Source: a virus
DNA length: 64,000 nt
Strand: one strand, 5' to 3'
Virus record (IMG/VR): IMGVR_UViG_3300028114_000957
Location: 1-64,000 of that record
Shown piece after piece: positions 9,194 through 16,341 of the stretch; position 1 is the first letter of the stretch; each line of letters opens with the position of its first letter. The translations under genes and the position numbers were made by a program. Below the pieces are notes generated by a model. It worked only from the letters and a program-made list of their open reading frames with translations. It was not told the origin of the DNA and searched no databases.

Positions 9194-9369
9194 TTTCTTT
9201 TCTTTTGAAGGTAAGCCGCCTTTATTTTTTGTTTTCTATTTCTAACAGATTTTTTTTCAAACTCTTGTCTATCTCTTAAAAATTCTAATTGTTTTGTTTT
9301 ATAAACTTTAAATTTATATTGTTTTAACGCTTGCTCAATATTGTTTTTTTTAACTTCAATAATAATCAT
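9178..9369 (-). CDS. rpsU: Ribosomal protein bS21
   Basis: 63 residues, the normal bS21 length. The family pattern is clear: MIIIEVKKNNIEQALKQYK, then a KTKQLEFLRDRQEFEKKSV core, then a basic tail with AAYLQKKRN. bS21 sits on the 30S platform near the 3' end of 16S rRNA and affects translation initiation. A Tyr at residue 53 lies where bS21 of flavobacterial ribosomes has the Tyr that contacts the masked anti-Shine-Dalgarno. The gene is alone on the minus strand between plus-strand head genes and has its own upstream TATTTATA motif. An AAGGG tract lies about 11 nt before the start, unusual for this window. Phage bS21 genes are known from large phages; replacing the host protein is the usual hypothesis. 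Confidence 0.9.
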   Translation of the reverse strand: MIIIEVKKNNIEQALKQYKFKVYKTKQLEFLRDRQEFEKKSVRNRKQKIKAAYLQKKRNHLSS

Positions 9370-9389
9370 AAATTTTTTACCCTTTTTGA

Positions 9390-9397
9390 TATAAATA
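9390..9397 (-). promoter_or_regulatory. TATTTATA promoter-like motif (minus strand)
   Basis: TATAAATA on the plus strand, so TATTTATA reading toward bS21, 20 nt before its ATG. Confidence 0.45.
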
Positions 9398-9415
9398 TAC
9401 GAACTTTTTTAGGTT

Positions 9416-9444
9416 TTGACAAATTCTTTTATAATTGTTATATT
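9416..9444 (+). promoter_or_regulatory. Host-type promoter candidate TTGACA-N17-TATATT
   Basis: TTGACA at 9416-9421 and TATATT(TT) at 9439-9444 are separated by exactly 17 nt. Seen as a Bacteroidota promoter, it is TTG-N20-TAnnTTT. It lies 30 nt before the ATG at 9475. The same spacing recurs before DNA polymerase (46125) and the SNF2 helicase (54134). Confidence 0.5.
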
Positions 9445-9474
9445 TTATAAAAATAAACCTCTTACATATGAAAA

Positions 9475-9924
9475 ATGAAGAAAGGAAAAACATCAAAACT
9501 AAACATTTTTGATGATGCAAAATGTCAATATGGAACAGTCGATTCCAAAAATTTTAAATCAATTTATTTAATTTTACAAACGTGGGTTGAACCAAAAGAT
9601 GATTACACAAACTGGGTTTCAATCACAGGAAGTATAAAAAGACAAATATTACACACATTACTTGAAGTTGTAGACCATAAAATTTTTGAAAAAAAATATA
9701 TAGTAGACTTGGACCTTAGAACAAGTGGACTTCAAAAAAACAAAAAAAGTTTTTTAAATTTAGAAGTAACACTTTTTATTCACAACGATACTTACGATTT
9801 TAAATCTTTAATTTTAAGGTCAAAAATAAAAAATATTTTATCTGCAATTTATAAGGATGATTTAAAAAATTCACTTTATTTCACATTAAGTAAGACAAAA
9901 TTGGCAGAAACACAAGAAATATAA
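9475..9924 (+). CDS. Hypothetical protein with own host-type promoter
   Basis: 149 residues, not recognised. It is basic, with alternating strands and helices (ITGSIKRQILHTLLEVVD, KSFLNLEVTLFIHND), and looks like a small soluble alpha/beta protein. No Cys motif or membrane segment is seen. Its promoter looks like the host sigma type rather than the virion-gene motif, suggesting expression earlier than the neighbouring head genes. An ATG at 9468 is in another frame and closes quickly, so 9475 is the start. It lies divergent to bS21 and 20 nt before the prohead protease. Confidence 0.55.
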   Translation: MKKGKTSKLNIFDDAKCQYGTVDSKNFKSIYLILQTWVEPKDDYTNWVSITGSIKRQILHTLLEVVDHKIFEKKYIVDLDLRTSGLQKNKKSFLNLEVTLFIHNDTYDFKSLILRSKIKNILSAIYKDDLKNSLYFTLSKTKLAETQEI

Positions 9925-9932
9925 TATTTATT
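9925..9932 (+). promoter_or_regulatory. TATTTATT promoter-like motif
   Basis: TATTTATT overlaps the end of the upstream gene and ends 12 nt before the ATG of the prohead protease at 9945. Confidence 0.4.
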
Positions 9933-9944
9933 AATAAAAATATT

Positions 9945-10658
9945 ATGAAAATTTTAGGACCAAAAGATACGGGTAAAGGAATTCTTGTTGAATGGGATGC
10001 AGGAATTATAAATCCAAACGAACCAAGAAACCAAAATATAATTAGAGAATCATACGGACAACTTGACCATTCAAAACCATTTGTTTTTTATGCAACACTA
10101 CAGAAATACGGTGTTCCAAATAGAAACGGAAGAGTTTATCCCGAAAAAATATTAAAAAGAGAATCTGAAAAATACCAAGATGTTATCAAAAGAGGAATGT
10201 CTATATCAGAACTTAATCACCCTGAATCATCGTTAGTAGATTTAGATAGAGTATCTCACCTCATTACTGAAACGTGGTGGGAAGGAAATATTTTAATGGG
10301 TAAAATTAAATTATTAACTAGCCCCGGTTTTCACGAAAGAGGAATAGTAACATCAAAGGGTGATGTTGCCGCAAATCTTATGAGACAAGGAGTCACCATG
10401 GGAGTATCTTCTCGTGGAGTCGGGTCTTTGGTAAAAAAGGGTGACGAAAACGAAGTACAAGATGATTTTGAGTTAATTTGTTTTGACCTTGTATCTTCAC
10501 CATCAACACCTGGAGCTTATCTATATTTAAATGCTGAAGACAGACCAAGATATGAAGAAAAATTGGCTGAACACGAAAATACATATGGTGGTGGTAATAG
10601 TGGTTTAGATAAATCTGTTGACTTAATGAAAAGATTATCGGATTATTTAGGTAAATAA
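9945..10658 (+). CDS. Prohead maturation protease (T4 gp21 type)
   Basis: 237 residues. This serine protease of the prohead core cleaves scaffold, capsid and internal proteins after (L/I)xE before DNA packaging. Family marks are the opening beta segment with NRNGRVYP (59-66), the catalytic His in ISELNHPE (His92), the Ser in TMGVSSRG (Ser155/156), and Asp181 in ICFDLVSSPS. The length matches gp21 (212) with a modest extension. It is followed by a small gene and then the scaffold and capsid genes, as in T4. Possible targets with matching sites are seen in the capsid protein and several small proteins of this window. Confidence 0.9.
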   Translation: MKILGPKDTGKGILVEWDAGIINPNEPRNQNIIRESYGQLDHSKPFVFYATLQKYGVPNRNGRVYPEKILKRESEKYQDVIKRGMSISELNHPESSLVDLDRVSHLITETWWEGNILMGKIKLLTSPGFHERGIVTSKGDVAANLMRQGVTMGVSSRGVGSLVKKGDENEVQDDFELICFDLVSSPSTPGAYLYLNAEDRPRYEEKLAEHENTYGGGNSGLDKSVDLMKRLSDYLGK

Positions 10659-10668
10659 TATTAATAAA

Positions 10669-10878
10669 ATGGATGAGAAGTATTTTGTAGCAAAAATCAC
10701 AACTGATATGGTTGATGATAACACAGGAAAAATTAAAAAAATGAGAGAAGAAAAACTTGTTAAAGGTTTTTCACCAACGGATGTTGAGGCGAAAGTCACA
10801 AAAGTTTATGAAACTTATACTTTAGATTGGCGTATAACCGCTATTGTTGAAAGTAAGATTGATGAAGTGATTGAGTAA
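10669..10878 (+). CDS. Small protein, DUF4494-like
   Basis: 69 residues. It resembles the short Bacteroidota DUF4494 pattern: a strand with a K-[IV]-x-x-D core, a KK-x-x-E-x-x-LV segment, then FSPTDVEAKVTKVYE and a final strand. The match is by eye and moderate. It lies 10 nt after the protease gene and 22 nt before a strong terminator, so it ends this transcription unit. The function is unknown. Confidence 0.5.
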   Translation: MDEKYFVAKITTDMVDDNTGKIKKMREEKLVKGFSPTDVEAKVTKVYETYTLDWRITAIVESKIDEVIE

Positions 10879-10899
10879 TTTTTTTATTATCTAATGATG

Positions 10900-10925
10900 A
10901 GGTCCCCAAAAGGGACCTTTTTTAT
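10900..10925 (+). terminator. Rho-independent terminator
   Basis: Perfect 7-bp stem AGGTCCC / GGGACCT with a CAAAA loop, followed by a T-rich tract. It separates the protease unit from the scaffold/capsid unit. Confidence 0.85.
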
Positions 10926-10971
10926 TTTATGGGTTTTTTGTGTTAAAATAAAACTTTTTGGAATGTAGATA

Positions 10972-10979
10972 TATTTATT
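10972..10979 (+). promoter_or_regulatory. TATTTATT promoter-like motif
   Basis: TATTTATT lies 31 nt before the ATG at 11011 and downstream of the terminator at 10900, the expected place for the scaffold/capsid promoter. Confidence 0.5.
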
Positions 10980-11010
10980 ATAAAATAAACGCAAATATTA
11001 ATGCTTTTTA

Positions 11011-12501
11011 ATGAGTAACAGAAAAACAGAATCCTTAGTCGAAGAGGCTTTATTACAAATGAAGTCTATTGAGGAAGCGATTAGTGAAAATGCAAAAGGA
11101 ATACTTGCTTCAACTATGAAGGAAGAAATCGGCGAATTAGTAAGAGAATCTATTTTAGGTTCTAAAAGGTCTTTAAGGGAACAATCACAAGGTGGTGAAG
11201 AACCACAAGAACCAGAACAAGAAGGCGAAGAAGATGTGTCTGCTGAAGAGGAAGTTGTAACACAACAACCTGAAGTAGGTGCTGATAATGGTAAAGGTGC
11301 GATGCCACCATCAGGTGAAGAATTACCTCCACTTGATATGTCAAACGCTTCAATGCCCGAGTTAATGAAAGTTTTCAAGGCTATGGGTGATGAGGATGGT
11401 TTTATTATCAAAAAAGATGGTGATTATGTTCATTTAAAAGATGGTAAAGCAAATACTGAATATTTAATCAGTTTAGCGGCAGAAGAACCCGAACAACCAA
11501 TGGAACAACCAATTGAACAAATGGCTGAAAACACAACATATGAGTTGGTTTTTGAAGATGATTCAATGATGGGAGGTATGTCAGAACTTGACTATAGAGA
11601 AGGTATGGGTCATATGGACGAAGACATGTACGAAATGGACTACAACGAAGGTATGGGTCATATGGATGAAGACATGTACGAAATGGACTACAACGAAGGT
11701 ATGGGTCATATGGATGAAATGTATGAAGATATGGATGAAGACATGTACGAAATGGACTACAACGAAGGTATGGGTCATATGGATGAAATGTATGAAGATA
11801 TGGATGAAGACATGTACGAAATGGACGACCAAGTTTATGAAATCGACCAAGAATCATTGGAAAATGTTGTTGAAGCTTTTAAAGCGAAAGGAAAAATCGG
11901 AAAACTTAAAACTAAGATTTATCCTTCAAAATTAAAGCATGGTGTTACTGAAACTGATGAGGATGAAATCTCAGATGGTTGGATGGACGAAGAAGAAGAT
12001 GATGATGATGATGTAGAAACTGCTGAAGCTGCTAGAACTTATGGAAATGGTTCTAAAAAAGGTAGAGGTTTAAGAAAGGCAATCACTCCAAACAGAAATT
12101 TAACTTTTGAGTCTCACGAATTTGAAACTTTAAAAGAAAAAAATGAAGAGTATAGAAAAGCATTAGACTTTTTTAGAAATAAATTAAATGAAGTTGCAAT
12201 TTTCAATTCAAACTTGGCTTACGCTACACGTTTGTTTACAGAACACTCAACAACAAAACAAGAAAAAATCAACATTCTTAGAAGATTCGATAATGTAGAC
12301 TCTTTGAAAGAATCAAAAACACTTTATAAATCAATCAAGGAAGAATTAGGTGATACACCAAATTCAGTAGTAACTGAATCAATTACACAAAAAGTTATTA
12401 AAACTCCAAGTAATGGTTCATCTTCTAACTTGATTGAATCTAAAGCTTATGAAAATCCTCAATTTATGAGGATGAAGGATTTAATGTCCAAAATAAAATA
12501 A
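11011..12501 (+). CDS. Prohead core scaffold protein (T4 gp22 position), with tandem repeats
   Basis: 496 residues, strongly acidic. It lies between the prohead protease and the capsid protein, where T4 has gp22. The N-terminal helix is followed by Pro/Glu/Gln-rich sequence. Residues 197-274 are four tandem Met/Asp/Glu/Tyr repeats of the form EGMGHMDEDMYEMDYN, two of 16 and two of 23 residues. A second acidic patch and a helical C-terminus (about 365-496) follow, with KNEEYRKALDFFRNKLNEV. Several (L/I)xE sites (for example SLRE-QSQ) suit degradation by the protease. The assignment rests on position and composition rather than on direct similarity. Confidence 0.7.
   Translation: MSNRKTESLVEEALLQMKSIEEAISENAKGILASTMKEEIGELVRESILGSKRSLREQSQGGEEPQEPEQEGEEDVSAEEEVVTQQPEVGADNGKGAMPPSGEELPPLDMSNASMPELMKVFKAMGDEDGFIIKKDGDYVHLKDGKANTEYLISLAAEEPEQPMEQPIEQMAENTTYELVFEDDSMMGGMSELDYREGMGHMDEDMYEMDYNEGMGHMDEDMYEMDYNEGMGHMDEMYEDMDEDMYEMDYNEGMGHMDEMYEDMDEDMYEMDDQVYEIDQESLENVVEAFKAKGKIGKLKTKIYPSKLKHGVTETDEDEISDGWMDEEEDDDDDVETAEAARTYGNGSKKGRGLRKAITPNRNLTFESHEFETLKEKNEEYRKALDFFRNKLNEVAIFNSNLAYATRLFTEHSTTKQEKINILRRFDNVDSLKESKTLYKSIKEELGDTPNSVVTESITQKVIKTPSNGSSSNLIESKAYENPQFMRMKDLMSKIK
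11599..11832 (+). repeat. In-frame tandem repeats, 48/48/69/69 nt
   Basis: Four consecutive in-frame units at 11599, 11647, 11695 and 11764. The last two carry an extra 21-nt insert coding DEMYEDM. The copies are nearly identical at the DNA level, including third positions, so the expansion is recent. They encode the acidic Met/Tyr repeats of the scaffold-position protein. Confidence 0.9.
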
Positions 12502-12535
12502 AAAAAATAAAATAAACTCTAAAAAAAATTTAAAA

Positions 12536-14422
12536 ATGGGAGCATTATTAGAATCAGGTCTTGTTGGTAACATCGGGTTAAAACACCTTAAAGTTATCAA
12601 AGAAGATACAATTAACAAATGGGATAGATTAGGATTCCTAGACGGTCTTAAAGGACACATCAAAGAGAACATGGCACAGTTATATGAAAACCAAGCGTCT
12701 CACCTAATTAACGAAGCTGCGTCTACAGATAGCTCAGGTTCTTTTGAAACTGTAGTTTTCCCTATCGTAAGACGTGTATTCTCTAAATTGTTGGCTAACG
12801 ATTTAGTTTCTGTACAAGCAATGAACTTACCTATTGGTAAATTGTTCTATTTTGTACCTAAAATCCAAGGATACTCTGGTGGTACTGTTCAAAATAATTT
12901 GGGTATCACTTCAGGAACACATTATGGACCAATCGGTTCACCAAGTATGCAAGGACAAACTAACGATGGTTATAATAACACAAATGGTGATTACAATCCT
13001 TCTTATACTAGAAGTCTTTATGATTTATTTTATGAAGGTTCTGAACCAGGATTGAATCCATCTGGTTTATTCGATTACTCAAAAGGTCAGTTTGTAACTG
13101 TAACAGGTTCTACACCAACAGTTGCTTGGTCAAATGGAAGTCTTATCGCATCTGCATATACAACAGCTGTAAGTGCAATTGCGGGTGTTGAGTATAGAAA
13201 AATCCTTGTAGCTATGTCAGGATTTTCTTCTGCGGGTGTTGGTAAATTAATTGGACCTGATGGTCAAGAAATTGATAACGAAGCGTTTTTATCTAATTTG
13301 GTATTGTATACTGAAAGTTCAGCAGCAGCTGCTAACCTTGGGACATCTACATACACACCATTATTATTCAGAGTGGTTACTCAAAAATATGGTCAAGGTA
13401 TTGTAGGACCAACTTCAACAAGTACTTCAGCCCCTTTTGGTAGTGGATTTGCAAGTTCTACAGCAGGTAACGGAGGTTCTTATGATAATATCTGTTCTCA
13501 AACAGGTTTTATATATTTAGAAATCGACGCACAAGTACCAGTATGTGTATCTTGTTCTAACGCACAAACTATTGATGGTTATTCAGGAGCAACTCTTACA
13601 AGTGCTTGGTCTGGAGCAGGTGCTAACACAGTTATCAAGGCGGCTTACAGACGTTACAAAGAACTTGAATTCGAAGACCAAATTGGTGAGGTTTCTTTCG
13701 ACCTTGAGTCAGTTACTGTATCTGTGACAGAAAGAAAACTAAGAGCACAATGGTCTCCTGAATTGGCACAAGACGTTTCTGCATTCCACAACATCGACGC
13801 TGAAGCTGAATTAACAGCTTTATTGTCTGAGCAAGTTGCTGCAGAAATTGACCGTGAGATTCTTCGTGACCTTCGTAAAGGAGCGGCTTGGAACTTACGT
13901 TGGGATTACAACGGATGGAGAAGATTGTCTAACACAACTTCTTACACTCAAAAAGACTGGAACCAAACTTTGATTACAGCAATCAACCAATTGTCAGCAC
14001 AAATCCACAAGTCTACACTTCGTGGTGGAGCTAACTGGATTGTTGTTTCTTCTGAGGTTTCTGCAATCTTTGATGACCTTGAGTACTTCCACGTATCAAA
14101 CGCATCTCCTGAGCAAGACCAATACAACATGGGTATTGAAAGAGTTGGTACATTAGCAGGTCGTTACCAAGTATATCGTGACCCTTACTTCCCAGCAAAC
14201 CAAGTATTGTTAGGACACAAAGGTACATCACTTCTTGATACTGGTTACGTATATGCACCATATGTTCCACTTCAATTAACACCTACAATGTACAACCCAT
14301 TCAACTTTACACCTATTAAAGGTATAATGACAAGATACGCTAAGAAAATGGTTAACAACCGTTTCTACGGACGTATCACAGTTGATGGTGTTCGTTCATT
14401 CGACTTACAAGAATTGAGATAA
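12536..14422 (+). CDS. Major capsid protein (T4 gp23 type)
   Basis: 628 residues against 521 in T4 gp23. The HK97-fold family is recognised from the N-terminal run NKWDRLGFLDGLKGHIKENM, then ENQASHLINE-AAS, then FPIVRRVFSKLLANDLVSVQ and MNLPIGKLFYFVP. The C-terminal half has EIDREILRDLRKGA and the closing DGVRSFDLQELR. LINE-A at residues 57-61 sits where T4 gp23 is cut (LTE-A), so maturation after Glu60 is predicted. A Gly/Ser/Thr-rich region (about 110-370) is likely the surface insertion. The leader is extremely A-rich with no Shine-Dalgarno. A terminator follows. Confidence 0.95.
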   Translation: MGALLESGLVGNIGLKHLKVIKEDTINKWDRLGFLDGLKGHIKENMAQLYENQASHLINEAASTDSSGSFETVVFPIVRRVFSKLLANDLVSVQAMNLPIGKLFYFVPKIQGYSGGTVQNNLGITSGTHYGPIGSPSMQGQTNDGYNNTNGDYNPSYTRSLYDLFYEGSEPGLNPSGLFDYSKGQFVTVTGSTPTVAWSNGSLIASAYTTAVSAIAGVEYRKILVAMSGFSSAGVGKLIGPDGQEIDNEAFLSNLVLYTESSAAAANLGTSTYTPLLFRVVTQKYGQGIVGPTSTSTSAPFGSGFASSTAGNGGSYDNICSQTGFIYLEIDAQVPVCVSCSNAQTIDGYSGATLTSAWSGAGANTVIKAAYRRYKELEFEDQIGEVSFDLESVTVSVTERKLRAQWSPELAQDVSAFHNIDAEAELTALLSEQVAAEIDREILRDLRKGAAWNLRWDYNGWRRLSNTTSYTQKDWNQTLITAINQLSAQIHKSTLRGGANWIVVSSEVSAIFDDLEYFHVSNASPEQDQYNMGIERVGTLAGRYQVYRDPYFPANQVLLGHKGTSLLDTGYVYAPYVPLQLTPTMYNPFNFTPIKGIMTRYAKKMVNNRFYGRITVDGVRSFDLQELR

Positions 14423-14447
14423 TCAATTTAAAGGTTAATAAAAGAAA

Positions 14448-14475
14448 AGGTCAGAGAAATCTGACCTTTTTTTAT
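14448..14475 (+). terminator. Rho-independent terminator after the capsid gene
   Basis: Perfect 8-bp stem AGGTCAGA / TCTGACCT closed by a GAAA tetraloop and followed by a T run. It ends the scaffold/capsid unit. Confidence 0.9.
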
Positions 14476-14491
14476 TTATATAATATTTATA
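14473..14491 (+). promoter_or_regulatory. Double TATTTATA promoter-like motif
   Basis: Two TATTTATA octamers (14473-14480 and 14484-14491) lie directly before the ATG at 14495, the second ending 3 nt from it. The first overlaps the end of the capsid terminator. Confidence 0.4.
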
Positions 14492-14494
14492 ATT

Positions 14495-15229
14495 ATGATA
14501 GAAAATATTATTCAAAAAGTCATAAAAGAAATAACTTCAAGTAGATATGCTGGATATTATAATGGTCCTTTAACTATGGGTGAAATTGATTGGGAAGAAA
14601 GTGAATTAGGCCCTTTTAAAACAAAAGTTTCTAAATATTTTAATGCAGATTTAGAATACGATAGTTATGATGGTTCATTGGAATCTAATAGAAAAAATGT
14701 TAAAAACCTTGAACAAAAATCAAAAAAAATATCCCATTATAATAAAAAACACAAAAAACAAAATGATGAGGATGGAGGTATTATAAATCAAAATGCCGAC
14801 AGTAAGTTAAGAATAGTCCCAATTGAAGTAATCGGAAAAAAAATGAATGAATGGTATGATTTAAACAAAATTCCATTGAATGAAGATTTAGCCGTATGGT
14901 TTGGTAAAAAAAAGAAACCTAAAGGTTCTTCACAACCAAAAGGTCCTTGGGTTGATATTTGTAGAAAAGTAGATGGTAAACATCCTCCTTGTGGTCGAAG
15001 TGACACATCTAAAGGTTCTTATCCGAAATGTAGAGCTGCTGGGGTTGCAGGTAAAATGAGTACATCTGAAAAAAGGGCTGCATGTCAACAAAAAAGAAGG
15101 GCTGAAAAACAAGATACACAAACAGGTAAAGGTCAAAAACCAATAATGACATCATACAAACCAAAAAAGAAAAGGACTCAAAATGAGTCCTTAGAAATTC
15201 TTATAAATAAAATATTAAGGTCTATTTAA
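14495..15229 (+). CDS. Putative packaged basic protein with cleavable-type leader and Cys-containing module
   Basis: 244 residues, strongly basic. The N-terminus MIENIIQKVIKE-ITSS is a short amphipathic helix ending in IKE, a possible prohead-protease site. Residues about 140-205 hold a Cys-containing module starting GPWVDICRK, then PPCGRSD and YPKCRAAG. A Lys/Arg-rich stretch (KRAACQQKRRAEKQ) follows. The module resembles DUF5872-like segments known from phages and giant viruses; this match is by eye. Basic charge, leader and position after the capsid gene fit an internal DNA-associated head protein. Its 3' end overlaps the convergent gene by 4 nt. Confidence 0.6.
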   Translation: MIENIIQKVIKEITSSRYAGYYNGPLTMGEIDWEESELGPFKTKVSKYFNADLEYDSYDGSLESNRKNVKNLEQKSKKISHYNKKHKKQNDEDGGIINQNADSKLRIVPIEVIGKKMNEWYDLNKIPLNEDLAVWFGKKKKPKGSSQPKGPWVDICRKVDGKHPPCGRSDTSKGSYPKCRAAGVAGKMSTSEKRAACQQKRRAEKQDTQTGKGQKPIMTSYKPKKKRTQNESLEILINKILRSI

Positions 15230-15690
15230 CAAAAAGCACCAGAACATCTTCTCTTTCCGTCAAGTCCTTTAATTTTTCCTTTACATACTTGTATTGCGTG
15301 TCCATTACTATAGGCTGAGGGGTGAACCTCATATTTTGCTTTGGCGGACGCCAATCCCCTAGCGCAAAGTTTTGTACCTGTTTTTTTACGACCTTCTTGC
15401 ATCATCATTTCTTCGTTGTCGTACATATCGTCTTTTTGGAAATCTGCGTTAACTTCATTCATTAAAAAATCAAAAACTTGGTCCATATTATTTTTAGCTT
15501 CAGAAATATGGTCTTGAGCCCAATCGTGGCCATTTTCAAGAATTTCTTCAATCATAGAGTGGTCCAAATCAAGTAACAAATCACATTGTCTTCTCATCTG
15601 TTCTAAATTTGAAAAGAACATATATCTAGAACTTTTATTTTCGTGTTCTTCTCTTAGAACTTTATTAATTATTTGTGATAAATTTTTCAT
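15226..15690 (-). CDS. Putative packaged protein with cleavable-type leader and basic C-terminal module
   Basis: 154 residues. It opens with MKNLSQIINKVLRE-EHEN, a basic amphipathic helix ending in LRE. A helical acidic middle (about 25-100) is followed by a compact basic module (about 103-154): GTKLCARGLASAKAKY, then PSAYSNGHAIQVCKGKIKG, ending in GAFC. I recall related modules in other large environmental phages, but know no function. It faces the 14495 gene tail to tail, and both have the same kind of leader, so they may be functionally linked internal head proteins. The upstream gene ends 2 nt away, so it is in the minus-strand virion unit. Confidence 0.6.
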   Translation of the reverse strand: MKNLSQIINKVLREEHENKSSRYMFFSNLEQMRRQCDLLLDLDHSMIEEILENGHDWAQDHISEAKNNMDQVFDFLMNEVNADFQKDDMYDNEEMMMQEGRKKTGTKLCARGLASAKAKYEVHPSAYSNGHAIQVCKGKIKGLDGKRRCSGAFC

Positions 15691-15692
15691 AT

Positions 15693-16316
15693 TTAAGAAT
15701 TTAATCCGTTAAAACCTCCGAGTGTAATCATGTTCAATTGTGTTACAGAATTACCTTGAGTGTTAGAATATTGTGGGTGTGGAGGTGTTACAACAACAAC
15801 AGAACTTCCTGTACCTCCAGTCACACATATATATTCACAAACAAATACTTCAGTATTCGCTGATTGAGGTAAACTTAAAACTGTACATTGGGGGCAATCA
15901 ACATATGGTCCTTCTATACTTACTAATCCTTCTGTCGCACTACCAACTGATTCATAACTAAGAAAAGTAAAACAGTTTAAAGTGCCGGAGCTTGTCAATA
16001 TACTATAAACTTGATTGAGTTGTGGAACTATTGGAAATTCAATAACGTCTATTGATGGTTGGTCGGAAGGATTTGCACAATTTTCGAATTCAAAAACCCC
16101 TCCAGTAGTTTGTATACATTCTAAACAAGTTGTATATACCGATACAAAATTTAAAGTTGCAACCCCAACCAAATTAACCTCAGTTATTGTGTAACACCCA
16201 ATTGATGGGGTAAATAATGATACAACTTGACCAACCGAGTATAGTGTGGTTGAACTAAAAACTCCTGTATCGTTTTGGTCAACACAATTTTCAACCGTAT
16301 AAAAATAATCTGCCAT
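15693..16316 (-). CDS. Cys-bracketed repeat protein, probable tail/fibre component
   Basis: 207 residues. Two tandem modules of about 70-75 residues share a pattern: an NC near the start, then GCYTI or NCFTF in the middle, then a final C-x2-C (TTCLEC, VDCPQC). A Gly/Ser-rich tail ends the protein. There is no signal peptide. Comparable Cys spacing occurs near the end of the 901-residue protein at 43049. It starts a minus-strand unit behind a TATTTATA motif, next to tail-type genes. A receptor-contact or decoration role is inferred; the family is not named. Confidence 0.55.
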   Translation of the reverse strand: MADYFYTVENCVDQNDTGVFSSTTLYSVGQVVSLFTPSIGCYTITEVNLVGVATLNFVSVYTTCLECIQTTGGVFEFENCANPSDQPSIDVIEFPIVPQLNQVYSILTSSGTLNCFTFLSYESVGSATEGLVSIEGPYVDCPQCTVLSLPQSANTEVFVCEYICVTGGTGSSVVVVTPPHPQYSNTQGNSVTQLNMITLGGFNGLNS

Positions 16317-16328
16317 AATCTTTTATAA

Positions 16329-16336
16329 TATAAATA
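16329..16336 (-). promoter_or_regulatory. TATTTATA promoter-like motif (minus strand)
   Basis: Reads TATTTATA toward the gene at 15693-16316, 12 nt before its ATG. Confidence 0.45.
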
Positions 16337-16341
16337 TATCT

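Noticed and set aside
11581-11850. Minus-strand open frames with repeated His/Val segments
   Set aside because: They are the antisense of the scaffold tandem repeats.
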